Program-made: the position numbers and the translations under genes | From: Psoroptes ovis | Taxonomy: Eukaryota; Arthropoda; Arachnida; Sarcoptiformes; Psoroptidae | Direction: 5' to 3' | Length of the DNA: 64,000 nucleotides | Assembly (NCBI GenBank): GCA_002943765.1 | Contig: PQWQ01000003.1 | Span: 1,798,001-1,862,000 of the forward strand | Shown here: positions 26,375-34,747 of the stretch, piece after piece | How the letters are laid out: the number at the start of each line of letters is the position of its first letter | Position numbering within the stretch: the stretch's first letter is position 1 | Notes under the pieces: model-generated | Database searches by the model: none | Seen by the model: only the letters and a program-made list of their open reading frames with translations | Told to the model about the DNA's origin: nothing

Positions 26375-26391
26375 TTGAAGCGCCATCTTGA
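26375..26391 (-). promoter_or_regulatory. AAGATGGCGC motif (YY1- or CTCF-core-like)
   Basis: On the minus strand it reads CAAGATGGCGCTTCAA, about 730 bp upstream of the CTCF start codon. CAAGATGGCG matches the YY1/Pho core, and AGATGGCGC also matches the core of CTCF motifs (established consensus CCASYAGRKGGCRS). The same 15-mer AAGATGGCGCTTCAA occurs inside the CTCF coding sequence near 24394-24408. Confidence 0.35.
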
Positions 26392-26626
26392 TTTTTTCGA
26401 TCCCATTCAAAAACAATGTATTTCGGTGAAATTTTCGTTTTTTAATATTAAAATTAATTAGAAAATTGAAAACAATTCCATAAAATCACTCAGAATCAGT
26501 TACTCAATATACTATTTGATAAATCGTAAGGAAAAATTAGATTTTATTGAATAAAAATTTTACAAAATTAGTTTGAGTTGATTTGTTTACAAATTTTTCA
26601 TATAAAACTTTCAGTTTACATTTTGA

Positions 26627-26640
26627 ACAATAGATGGCAG
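26627..26640 (+). promoter_or_regulatory. CTCF-like binding motif upstream of the CTCF gene
   Basis: ACAATAGATGGCAG matches 12 of 14 positions of the general CTCF consensus CCASYAGRKGGCRS, with the core AGATGGCAG complete. It lies about 980 bp upstream of the CTCF start and about 75 bp past the stop of the neighbouring gene, probably in that gene's 3' UTR. Function is inference. Confidence 0.35.
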
Positions 26641-26716
26641 CAGCAGGATCACCGAATTCTTTTGAAAATTATTTTGGCGGTCATAATTTTTAAAAAATCA
26701 ATTTCCCGGAATTTTT

Positions 26717-27364
26717 TTAACAAATTTCAATCGCAACAATATCATCATCTCCCGATGATGATGATGATTGAATCGATTGTTGTTGTTGTTGCTGCTGTAG
26801 CTGTTGATGTTGTTGCTGCTTTTGTATTTCTTCAAATTGTTTTCGTAAATATTTACGATGTTTGTACATTATATAATATACAATAAGTAACATTTGACCA
26901 AATAATAAACAAAAATAGAATAATATATGTAATGAATGATAAGTTGATGATGATGATGATGATAATTGTTGATAATTATCGTCAAATTCATAATTATTAT
27001 TACCATATTTATTAAAATATGTACGTTTTTGTTTTTTATATTTTGGTAATTGTAAATATTTTTCAATACATTTACCATTCGTCACCGATTGATAATGTAA
27101 ATTATCACAATAACATTGTTTTGTATATTGATCACATAATTTATAACGATCGTGTTGGAGACAATCATTATTATTATTACATTTTATTAATTCCATCGAA
27201 TGTAAACTCGAGGTAATTAATGTCGTAACTTCGGTAGTCATTGTTGTTGGGATGGTCGTTGTCGTCGATAATACGAATGTCATTTTTTCGGCAATAATAA
27301 CAATGGTCATGAGTAAAATGATCGAAAAATTCATTGAATTGATTTGATTATTGAAATAATCCAT
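26717..27364 (-). CDS. Single-pass membrane protein with Cys-rich ectodomain, unknown function
   Basis: A 215-aa single-exon frame with ATG at 27364; a second Met at residue 11 would give a cleaner signal peptide (MNFSIILLMTIVIIAEKM). It is followed by a Thr/Ser-rich stretch (likely O-glycosylated), then a small domain with six cysteines spaced C-x5-C-x8-C-x6-C-x-C-x13-C. This looks like the EB-module/EGF-like repeats seen in arthropod extracellular proteins. A membrane segment lies at about residues 144-168 (ILFYFCLLFGQMLLIVYYIM), followed by a basic KHRKYLRK stop-transfer and a Gln-rich, acidic-ended cytoplasmic tail. It is therefore predicted as a type I surface protein. I do not recognise a named orthologue. 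It lies just upstream of CTCF on the same strand, with no sign of co-transcription. Confidence 0.65.
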   Translation of the reverse strand: MDYFNNQINSMNFSIILLMTIVIIAEKMTFVLSTTTTIPTTMTTEVTTLITSSLHSMELIKCNNNNDCLQHDRYKLCDQYTKQCYCDNLHYQSVTNGKCIEKYLQLPKYKKQKRTYFNKYGNNNYEFDDNYQQLSSSSSSTYHSLHILFYFCLLFGQMLLIVYYIMYKHRKYLRKQFEEIQKQQQHQQLQQQQQQQSIQSSSSSGDDDIVAIEIC

Positions 27365-28656
27365 ATTTTAAATAAATTATTGTCATTATCATCATTATAA
27401 TACATGTTTGTTGATCATATCCGATTGATTATTCATGAATAATTCGAATTCAAATTCATTTTTTACATAGAAAATACAATTAAATTCAAATCAGTTTCAT
27501 TGATCACGAGCCATAAGTTTATTTGTTTTTTGAAATGAATGTTTTCTTTGGGCAAAGTTAGTCAAGAAAATTTTCATTTTTCAACAAATTATTATTATCA
27601 TCGATGTTTGTTGTTGTTGTTTTTCTAAAATTCTTCTTTTGTTTTGATTATCAACAAGCAAATTGCTGGAAGAAAATCCTTGGAATTTTCATATTTTTTT
27701 CAATTTCATTTTCCAATTACCATTCATTCATTCATTTAATGATATTTACAAAATTATTCTCACTTAATTTAATGAATGATTTTGTTGTTGTTGTTGTTTG
27801 TTGTCGTCGTTGATAATGATAATGATGCTGGTGATGTTGTTGATGGTCATCATCATTATCAACAGGCAAACAGCAAATGGCCAGTTCTATGAATGATGAT
27901 AATTTTTCTTTCTGTTATTTTCTTAGAAAAAGTTGTAGTCGCACTCTTCTGTGTGTGTGGTATGTAGAGAAGCCACTTGTTGAATTCAATCATTTTTTCC
28001 ATCATCATTATCATTATCATTGCAAATGTTTGTTTATTTATTTTTCATCGAATAATATCGAAATCAAAAAACCAAATCGAATTGAATCAAATCAAATTCT
28101 AACGATTCGATTCATAAAAAATGAATCAAAAATATCTATTTTTGTCCAATATCAATACTTGTCAACACTAACATTTGATATTTGATTTGATGAATTATTC
28201 AAAAATTTGATAAAATTAATTTTTGATTAATGATTTTATAATAATAACTATGTCCGTTCATACATACATAAATAATAATCATCATCATCATTAATGATAA
28301 TTGGTTTATTTAATTTATCAACAACCAAATATTGTTGCACTCATCAATGTTGTTAAACGATGATAATGATGATTTTACCTTGAATTTTCATGACGTTTCA
28401 ATATCATCATGATGTTTCCACGTTTTATGATGATGGTCGATCATCGTTCATATTCCGAATATGAAGGAATTGGAACTTTTTGAATTCTTTGAAGTGAAAA
28501 ATTTAAATTCTTTGAATTTTTTTTTTAATCTGAGATAATCAATTCTTTTATTGAAAGAAATGAAATATTTGATGGACAATCAATGTTTATTATGACAATC
28601 ATTTTACACATGTTTTTATTATGGTTATGGTTATGGTATGGTGTGAAATGTTAATG
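27365..28656. other. Intergenic region left of the retrotransposon
   Basis: AT-rich with GTT and ATC microsatellites (for example near 27604-27620 and 27781-27800). Short Phe/Val-rich frames at 27604-27813 and 27877-28185 (+) are not convincing. It ends in AATG (28653-28656), the target-site duplication of the retrotransposon. Confidence 0.6.
28653..28656. repeat. Target-site duplication (AATG), left copy
   Basis: AATG directly precedes the LTR boundary TGTAGAG. The matching copy is at 33450-33453, directly after the outer CA of the other LTR. Confidence 0.85.
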
Positions 28657-28932
28657 TGTAGAGATTTGGTATAGACTTTATCAGAAGGTTAATGATAAAT
28701 TTTGGTTATATTTTATTTTAACATGTTAAGGGTTTATATACAATTTGAAAAACATAATGAAGTTATGATTAATAATTACTAATTAATGAATTGTGAATTT
28801 ATCAGAATATAATGAATCATAAACTGACAAATCAATGAGTGATAATGACAAAGAATGAATAAGAATTTAAGGTAACAATGAATGAATGACTGAATGATGA
28901 ATTAACGAATCATTCATAAGTCATACTCTTCA
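28657..28932 (-). repeat. 3' LTR of the gypsy element
   Basis: 276 bp, identical by eye to 33174-33449. In element orientation it starts TGAAGAGTATG and ends CTCTACA. A TATATAAACC box (bases 28733-28742) is the likely LTR promoter TATA element. Confidence 0.95.
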
Positions 28933-28944
28933 TGCGTCCCCCCT
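28933..28944 (-). other. Polypurine tract of the retrotransposon
   Basis: In element orientation AGGGGGGACGCA lies immediately before the 3' LTR. The first G of the run is the last base of the pol stop codon TAG (28943-28945), so coding and plus-strand primer overlap. Confidence 0.7.
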
Positions 28945-31900
28945 AAGATGCTCGAGGTCGACCACGTGACCTAGGGATGTTGAATCGAACGTTTTTGATG
29001 TTGGAGGACGATGGTTTTAAACGATCTATCGATACAGATTCTTGAGTTGAACCTTTTTGGATGATGTATGTATGTTGACGACGTTCCAGGACTTTAAATG
29101 GTCCGATGTATGGTCGATCTAGAGGTCGACGTGGAGCATCGTTTCTGACCAACACGTACTCGCACTCTTGCAGTGCTTTCGGTGGTTTTAAAATGGGTTT
29201 GTTTACCCTCGTTGGTTGAGCTGGTAATTTCTTGATCAATGATCGAAGTTGTTCCAAGAACTTCGAGGTATCACAGGAAGGATCTACTTGTTCAAGGGGT
29301 AGATCAGCAGGCATTGGTACGTTTTCGCCAAATGTCATCTCGGCTGGTGAAGCACGGAGATCTTCCTTGTAGGTAGTTCTAATACCTAGCATCACCAAAG
29401 GAAGTGCGTCTACCCAATCTTCGTTGTTCCATAATACGCAGCGAAGTGAGTCCTTCAATTGACGATGAAATCGTTCCACCATTCCGTTGGCTCGTGGGTG
29501 GTACGCTGATGTTCTGATGCGTTTGGTACCCAACATCTTGAGCATCGCGTTGAAGAATTTTGACTCGAATTGAGTACCCTGATCCGTGGTTATCGTCTGC
29601 GGCACACCATAACGGGATATCCAGGTATGCATTACTGCTGCCGCTACCTCCTCCGCAGTTATTGAACGCAATGGTGTTGCTTCCGGCCACCTCGAAAAAC
29701 GATCCACCATTGTCAATAAATAACGATATCCCTTGCACTCATTCAAGATGACCAGGTCGATGTGCAGGTGCTGGAACCTCTTCCCAGGAATGGGAATTGG
29801 TACCGGTGGCGTTTTTATGTGACGAGTAATTTTTGAGGATTGACAGTCGACACATTCCTGACACATCTTATGAATATCGTAGACCATGGTCGGCCAGTAA
29901 TATTTTTCTTGAATGGTGCGTTTGGTTGGACGATAACCAGGATGATTAATACAATGATAAGCGTTGAACACTTTGCGTCTTAACGCAAGTGGGATGAACG
30001 GTTTGCCATTTTTGGTGATAACCATTTGATTGTTGGATATGACAACCGGAACCAGAGTTTTATCATCTTTAAGCTGATTCAATTCAGCATCATTTTTCTG
30101 AGCTTCGATCAATTCTTCGATGGACCAAGATGTTTCGTTGATATCGAGTGCAGCAACTCGTGATAAGGTATCGGCCACTACATTCGCGTCACCGTTGATA
30201 TATTGAATATCATTAGTGAATTGTGATATAAAATCAAGCTGACGTGCTTGACGAGGTGACTTTTCAGTTGTTGATTGAAGTGCGAATGTAAGTGGGCGAT
30301 GATCGGTTAATACAGTAAATTTCCGACCTTCCAGAAGGTAACGGAAATACTTGATTGATTTATAAATTGCCAATAATTCTCGGTCGAAAGTTGAATATTT
30401 TTGTTCAGCTGCAGATAAAGACTTCGAGAAAAAGGCTAATGGTCGAAATTCGTTGTTGATCTTCTGTTGAACTACAGCACCAATGGCTGTGTTGGATGCA
30501 TCAGTGGATAAGAAATATGGAGCATTATCCACAGGATAATTTAGCATCGTCATATCAGCAAGAAGGTTTTTCACTTCTTGGAATGCTTTAGTATGATCAT
30601 CCGTCCAAAGGAATTCTTTTTTCGGTGATGTCAGATCGTATAATATCTTCAACTTATCAGCTGCCATCCGAATGAATTTGCGATAGAAATTAAACATACC
30701 AAGGAATTTCAATAGTTGTTTACGATCACTTGGTATCGGAAATTTTTTGATTGCTTCGACCTTGTCGGTCATCGGATGGATACCATTTGCATCGATGTGA
30801 TGGCCAAGAAAATCAAGTTCGGTCTTCATGAATGAACATTTGTCAAGGTTGATGACGAGACCATTATCTTTCAGTCGCTGGAAAACGATTTCCAGATTCT
30901 TCAGGTGGTTTTCTTGCTTTTCATCACTGATTACCAGCAGATCGTCCAGATAAGGATATATGAAATCCAAATCTCTGAAGATGCTGTCCATAAATCTTTG
31001 GAATGTGTTCGGAGCATTACACAAGCCGAAGGGCATGAATAAAAATTCGAAAGACCCAAACGGTGTGATGATTGCTGTCTTTTCAATATCTTCAGGTTTA
31101 ATCGGTATTTGATGATAAGCTGATTTCAAATCGATTTTCGTGAAGAGTTTTGCAGACCCTACGTTATTAAAGAAGTCATGCAAATTTGGGATATTATATC
31201 GATCTTTTTTGGTCACTGAATTCAATAATCGATAATCACCACAAGGGCGAATTGAACCATCAGGTTTTGTGACGCAATGTAATGGTGATGACCATGGTGA
31301 ATTGGATGGACGGATTATCTTCAATTTCAACAGCTGATCGAACTCTGCTTTGGCCAACTTGTACTTGTCCGGCGCAAGGCGTCGACATCTCTGACGAATT
31401 GGTTGACCAGTTGTGATGATTTGATGTTCAACAGAGTGCTTCACGGGCCCATCAATTTTGGTTAAAGATGGCCGGGCAATTTCTGGATATTTTTTAAGTA
31501 GCAAAGCTACAGGTGAAGACTGGTCAATGATGTTGATGCTGAAAACACGATCGGTGGTGTCAGCTTTAATCGCTGTGTTATCCGTCATATCGATCAAATT
31601 CTTGGTGGCCACCCGTGGTACCAAATCAAAATATTCTAAGAAATCGGCTCCAATGATTGGTACATCGATTTGTGCGATTACAAAGTCGTATAAAAATTTT
31701 CTTTTAAAACCAAGATCGATTAGCTTGGTGATGGTACCATACGTATATATCTTTGAATTGTTTACTGCCGTTGCGTAAGATGTTGGTGATGGCAAATTCT
31801 TCATGAACTTGGCTGGCCAAACGCATATATCGGAGCCAGTATCAATGAGTATCTTTGTTCGAGAAATACGGTCGAAAACAAAGAGGCGTTTGGCACGGGG

Positions 31901-32029
31901 AGAATCGATCTGGTTTACAGATGTTCTCCCCGGTTCGAGTTTTCCGAAGCCGGTGTTTCTGGTATCGATGCAACCGATGCGGTGCTTATAGCACGTGATA
32001 ATGTTCTGTCGATGGAACTGACGATACAT
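28943..32029 (-). CDS. pol: Retrotransposon Pol: protease, reverse transcriptase, RNase H, integrase
   Basis: A 1028-codon intact frame that replicates and integrates the element. Domains by motif: aspartic protease with DTG at 63-65; reverse transcriptase with KIDLKSAYHQ (Asp300) and active-site YLDD at 360-363; RNase H starting near LSTDAS (Asp510) with FDRELLAI and TDHRPL; integrase with an HHCC zinc site (H692, H696, C726, C729) and catalytic residues Asp758 (HIDL), Asp816 (TTDQGTQF) and Glu852. The C-terminus has the GPF(K)VL-type module found at the end of gypsy integrases and no clear chromodomain. An in-frame TAA lies two codons upstream of the Met at 32029, so Pol is probably made by -1 frameshift from gag within 31915-32032, unless it starts itself at 32029. 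All catalytic residues are present. Confidence 0.95.
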   Translation of the reverse strand: MYRQFHRQNIITCYKHRIGCIDTRNTGFGKLEPGRTSVNQIDSPRAKRLFVFDRISRTKILIDTGSDICVWPAKFMKNLPSPTSYATAVNNSKIYTYGTITKLIDLGFKRKFLYDFVIAQIDVPIIGADFLEYFDLVPRVATKNLIDMTDNTAIKADTTDRVFSINIIDQSSPVALLLKKYPEIARPSLTKIDGPVKHSVEHQIITTGQPIRQRCRRLAPDKYKLAKAEFDQLLKLKIIRPSNSPWSSPLHCVTKPDGSIRPCGDYRLLNSVTKKDRYNIPNLHDFFNNVGSAKLFTKIDLKSAYHQIPIKPEDIEKTAIITPFGSFEFLFMPFGLCNAPNTFQRFMDSIFRDLDFIYPYLDDLLVISDEKQENHLKNLEIVFQRLKDNGLVINLDKCSFMKTELDFLGHHIDANGIHPMTDKVEAIKKFPIPSDRKQLLKFLGMFNFYRKFIRMAADKLKILYDLTSPKKEFLWTDDHTKAFQEVKNLLADMTMLNYPVDNAPYFLSTDASNTAIGAVVQQKINNEFRPLAFFSKSLSAAEQKYSTFDRELLAIYKSIKYFRYLLEGRKFTVLTDHRPLTFALQSTTEKSPRQARQLDFISQFTNDIQYINGDANVVADTLSRVAALDINETSWSIEELIEAQKNDAELNQLKDDKTLVPVVISNNQMVITKNGKPFIPLALRRKVFNAYHCINHPGYRPTKRTIQEKYYWPTMVYDIHKMCQECVDCQSSKITRHIKTPPVPIPIPGKRFQHLHIDLVILNECKGYRYLLTMVDRFSRWPEATPLRSITAEEVAAAVMHTWISRYGVPQTITTDQGTQFESKFFNAMLKMLGTKRIRTSAYHPRANGMVERFHRQLKDSLRCVLWNNEDWVDALPLVMLGIRTTYKEDLRASPAEMTFGENVPMPADLPLEQVDPSCDTSKFLEQLRSLIKKLPAQPTRVNKPILKPPKALQECEYVLVRNDAPRRPLDRPYIGPFKVLERRQHTYIIQKGSTQESVSIDRLKPSSSNIKNVRFNIPRSRGRPRAS

Positions 32030-32910
32030 CGGTTAACATATTGACATTTTCTTGCATTTGCACCAAATCGTCTATGATAATAACAAAGTGGTTGGTTCCT
32101 ACGTGGCTGGCGACGCGAACGACGACCAGGGCTTCGTCCACGGGACCGATTCGATTGTTGCTGCTGACCATAATGTCTGAAAGGCTGTTGTTGTTGCCTG
32201 CTTTGATAATTGTATGGTTGATACGACTGGACGGAAGCCACGTCCCGTTTACATGTATTCCAAAATTGATCAGCTATTTGCAATAATTTTTTTCTATCGC
32301 TCACCACTGTTTGAACGGTATTGACTTGTTCTCGGATTTTTTCATGGATACCAGACATAAATCTGTTCCAAATGACATCTTCACCAATATTCAAATTCTG
32401 AGCCTTGTTCAACAGGCGTTGGTAAAAAACAGATGGTTTTTCGTTAGTCATCGTCATTCCATCCAATATTTCATTCAATCGGGATTGTGCATTGTCTTCC
32501 ATCACTTGCAATACGAGCTTTTTCAAGTCTTCGTACTTTCCTTCGTACCATTCAGACATCAAGAATCCAGAAATATCATTTTGTAAGCTGGTAGGTAAAC
32601 GACGTAACAATAATCGAAACTTGTTGCGTTCGGTGAATTTCGCTGAACCAAATACTTCTTCTACCAGAAAGAAGAAAAGTCGTACGTTGTCGGGATTGAA
32701 TGTTGGCATTTGATCGTTTGCATCTTTCAACGATAGAACACTGACTTGGTCTTTATCGTTGAGTGTCAATCCAGCGATTTGTTCGGTCAAATTTTCCACC
32801 GTGGACGGACCTGGTTCAAATGGATTTGTCAACGTGCCACGACCTGAATCGTCAATTCTTGATTCAGGTGATTTATCGATTGGAATTGATGGATCTTGAG
32901 AAGAAGACAT
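31915..32910 (-). CDS. gag: Retrotransposon Gag with CHCC-type Cys-His motif
   Basis: A 331-aa structural protein starting at ATG 32910. The N-terminus is acidic/Ser-rich; the middle has the capsid-like region of gypsy Gags (FFLVEEVFGSAKFTERNKF, then LLRRLPTSLQNDISGFL). The C-terminus is Arg/Gln-rich (RSRGRSPGRRSRRQPRR) followed by the nucleic-acid-binding motif CYYHRRFGANARKCQYVNRC near residues 275-294. That spacing is not the CX2CX4HX4C knuckle but the variant I associate with CsRn1-clade elements. It overlaps pol by 115 bases, with pol in the -1 frame. Confidence 0.92.
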   Translation of the reverse strand: MSSSQDPSIPIDKSPESRIDDSGRGTLTNPFEPGPSTVENLTEQIAGLTLNDKDQVSVLSLKDANDQMPTFNPDNVRLFFFLVEEVFGSAKFTERNKFRLLLRRLPTSLQNDISGFLMSEWYEGKYEDLKKLVLQVMEDNAQSRLNEILDGMTMTNEKPSVFYQRLLNKAQNLNIGEDVIWNRFMSGIHEKIREQVNTVQTVVSDRKKLLQIADQFWNTCKRDVASVQSYQPYNYQSRQQQQPFRHYGQQQQSNRSRGRSPGRRSRRQPRRNQPLCYYHRRFGANARKCQYVNRCIVSSIDRTLSRAISTASVASIPETPASENSNRGEHL

Positions 32911-33155
32911 TGATTAAGATTGGATGGTTGAGGAACGATAAGATTTGATGTATAGATGGTGAAGATGAGATCAATGAATGATTAAATGAAATGAGATGAG
33001 ATCGATATGGATACGATTATAGATATTATGTACACAGATATGATGGATACAGATATGATGGATATAGATATGATGATAATTGACTTGAAAAAATTTTGTA
33101 AACAATCGAAGATATAATAATGAACAAAATTAAAGCAATTGAATTGAAAATTTCA

Positions 33156-33169
33156 ACGTCGGGTCACCA
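33156..33169 (-). other. Primer binding site, tRNA-Trp-like
   Basis: In element orientation TGGTGACCCGACGT begins four bases after the 5' LTR. It matches the complement of the animal tRNA-Trp 3' end (TGGTGACCCCGACGT) except for one C fewer. The match to mite tRNA-Trp itself was not checked. Confidence 0.65.
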
Positions 33170-33173
33170 CTTT

Positions 33174-33449
33174 TGTAGAGATTTGGTATAGACTTTATCA
33201 GAAGGTTAATGATAAATTTTGGTTATATTTTATTTTAACATGTTAAGGGTTTATATACAATTTGAAAAACATAATGAAGTTATGATTAATAATTACTAAT
33301 TAATGAATTGTGAATTTATCAGAATATAATGAATCATAAACTGACAAATCAATGAGTGATAATGACAAAGAATGAATAAGAATTTAAGGTAACAATGAAT
33401 GAATGACTGAATGATGAATTAACGAATCATTCATAAGTCATACTCTTCA
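33174..33449 (-). repeat. 5' LTR of the gypsy element
   Basis: 276 bp, same sequence as 28657-28932, followed on the plus strand by the AATG duplication. The LTR TATA box falls at about 33250-33259. Confidence 0.95.
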
Positions 33450-33453
33450 AATG
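33450..33453. repeat. Target-site duplication (AATG), right copy
   Basis: AATG immediately after the LTR end TCTTCA; it matches 28653-28656. Confidence 0.85.
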
Positions 33454-33822
33454 AAACAAATAAATATTAATAATAATTATAAATAATCATAAATAATGAA
33501 TATTGTAATTATAATTAATTATTAAAAATGATGTTTTGATCGGATGATTGATGATTGTTTTGATTTTGATTTTTGAATTGATGATTGATATATTATCTTT
33601 GGTTTTTTGGTTTATGAGAAACAAGAAAATTATCAATCAATTTCAAAAATTTGAGTTCACACTATTTTGTCTGTGTTATATGTTATGATTATTATATCAT
33701 GAGGTTTTGGGTTGTCATTTTTGATATTTTGAATTTTGATGATTGATGATTATGGATTCATTATCATTGACTGATATAAATATTTGGCGCAGCGGTATTT
33801 ATTTTTTTGTTGTTTAGTAGAT
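33454..33822. other. Gap between retrotransposon and glycine-rich gene
   Basis: About 370 bp of AT-rich sequence holding the 3' UTR of the glycine-rich gene, with an AATAAA signal on the minus strand near 33798. Nothing else is seen. Confidence 0.6.
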
Positions 33823-34655
33823 TTAATATCCACCTTTGCCATAACCACCGCCGCCGCCACCACCGTAGCCACCGCCGCCACCATAACCACCACCGCTACC
33901 ATATGGACCACTGAAGCTCATACCACCGTAACCACCACCACCACCACCGCATCCACCACCACCACAGCCGCCGCCGCCGAAACCGCCGCCACCACCACCA
34001 CCAAAACCACCACCACCTCCACCGCCACCACCACCGCCGCCACCACCACCACCGCCGCCGCCGCCGCCATCACGAGCGATCATGGTTTGAATGTTTTCTT
34101 GGACTGGTTGAATTTCTTGTCGGATAATTCTCATTGGTCGAATGATTTCACGGACTTCTTGGATGATTGGTTTGTTAATGGTGTGGACTAATTTGTGTGG
34201 AGCATCATCTGAATGATGTTCTTTGTATGAACCACCATTGGCTTGATGGTATTGTTGAACGTTGACTGAACCTGATGAGGATCGGAAAACAAAATTGACT
34301 GGAGAGCTGGTACTATCAACGTAGACATTGGTTGGTCGGCCATAAGATCGGCTTGATACTGGTCGGAAATTGACATCATGGTTGCTCAAGACTGCCAATG
34401 AAGCTGAAACGGCACCACCGCCGCCTCCGCCACCGCATCCACCCCCACCGCAGCCGCCGCCACCATATCCACCTCCACCTCCGCCGTAGCCACCTCCGCC
34501 ACCACCGCCGTAGCCGCCGCCACCACCACCGTAAGCATTAACGGCAACAGCCATTAAGGCTGTTAATACAAAAACCTATGAAAATGAAAAAAAATTGACG
34601 ATAATTCAAAAAATTTTCAAAACAAAATATATTTCATCCATACTTTTTTGTACAT
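33823..34655 (-). CDS. Secreted glycine-rich cuticle-like protein
   Basis: Two exons: 34655-34644 (only M-Y-K-K) and 34575-33823, joined in phase 0; 254 aa. The tiny first exon completes a signal peptide (MYKKVFVLTALMAVAVNA). The mature protein has an N-terminal Gly/Tyr block ending in two GCGGGG repeats, a central non-glycine core of about 115 residues, and a C-terminal Gly block that again has paired GCGGGG repeats and ends GYGKGGY. The core contains QEVREIIRPMRIIRQEIQPV followed by QENIQTMIARDG, a charged helical motif I have seen in arthropod cuticle-type Gly-rich proteins. It is probably a structural extracellular (cuticle) component; the evidence is composition and secretion signal, not a named domain. 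A TATA box lies about 85 bp upstream of the start. The internal Met at 34554 is not the real start. Confidence 0.85.
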
Positions 34656-34739
34656 TGAATTATTTGAATTTTTTCTTCAAACAAATGATTAAATGAATAA
34701 ATGATTTGAATGATGATTTAAACATGTTTGGATCGCGAG

Positions 34740-34747
34740 TTTATATA
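34740..34747 (-). promoter_or_regulatory. TATA box of the glycine-rich gene
   Basis: On the minus strand TATATAAA lies 85-92 bp upstream of the start codon at 34655, fitting a core promoter with a short 5' UTR. Confidence 0.6.

Larger units (their letters stand above)
25652..26716. other. CTCF upstream region and 3' flank of the membrane-protein gene
   Basis: It contains the presumed CTCF promoter/5' UTR. Two AGATGGC-type motifs are present, at 26375-26391 (minus strand) and 26627-26640 (plus strand), listed separately. No credible coding frame: 26038-26358 and 26578-26886 (+) lack motifs, and the latter overlaps the real minus-strand gene. Confidence 0.55.
28657..33449 (-). mobile_element. 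Full-length Ty3/gypsy LTR retrotransposon, CsRn1-type
   Basis: A 4793-bp element on the minus strand: 5' LTR 33174-33449, primer binding site, leader, gag 32910-31915, pol 32029-28943, polypurine tract, 3' LTR 28657-28932. It is flanked by AATG on both sides (28653-28656 and 33450-33453), a 4-bp target duplication. Both LTRs are 276 bp, begin TG and end CA in either orientation, and appear identical base for base. No env frame follows pol. Three traits fit the CsRn1 clade as I know it: a Cys-His motif in Gag of the form CYYHRRFG...ARKC....C instead of the usual CCHC knuckle, a primer site resembling the 3' end of tRNA-Trp, and gag and pol in different frames. Intact frames and identical LTRs suggest a recent, possibly active insertion. 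Confidence 0.95.

Noticed and set aside
29379..29738. 119-codon minus-strand frame inside pol
   Set aside because: Out-of-frame shadow of the integrase coding region.
33784..34191. 135-codon Thr/Ala-rich plus-strand frame
   Set aside because: Antisense shadow of the glycine-codon repeats of the cuticle-like gene.
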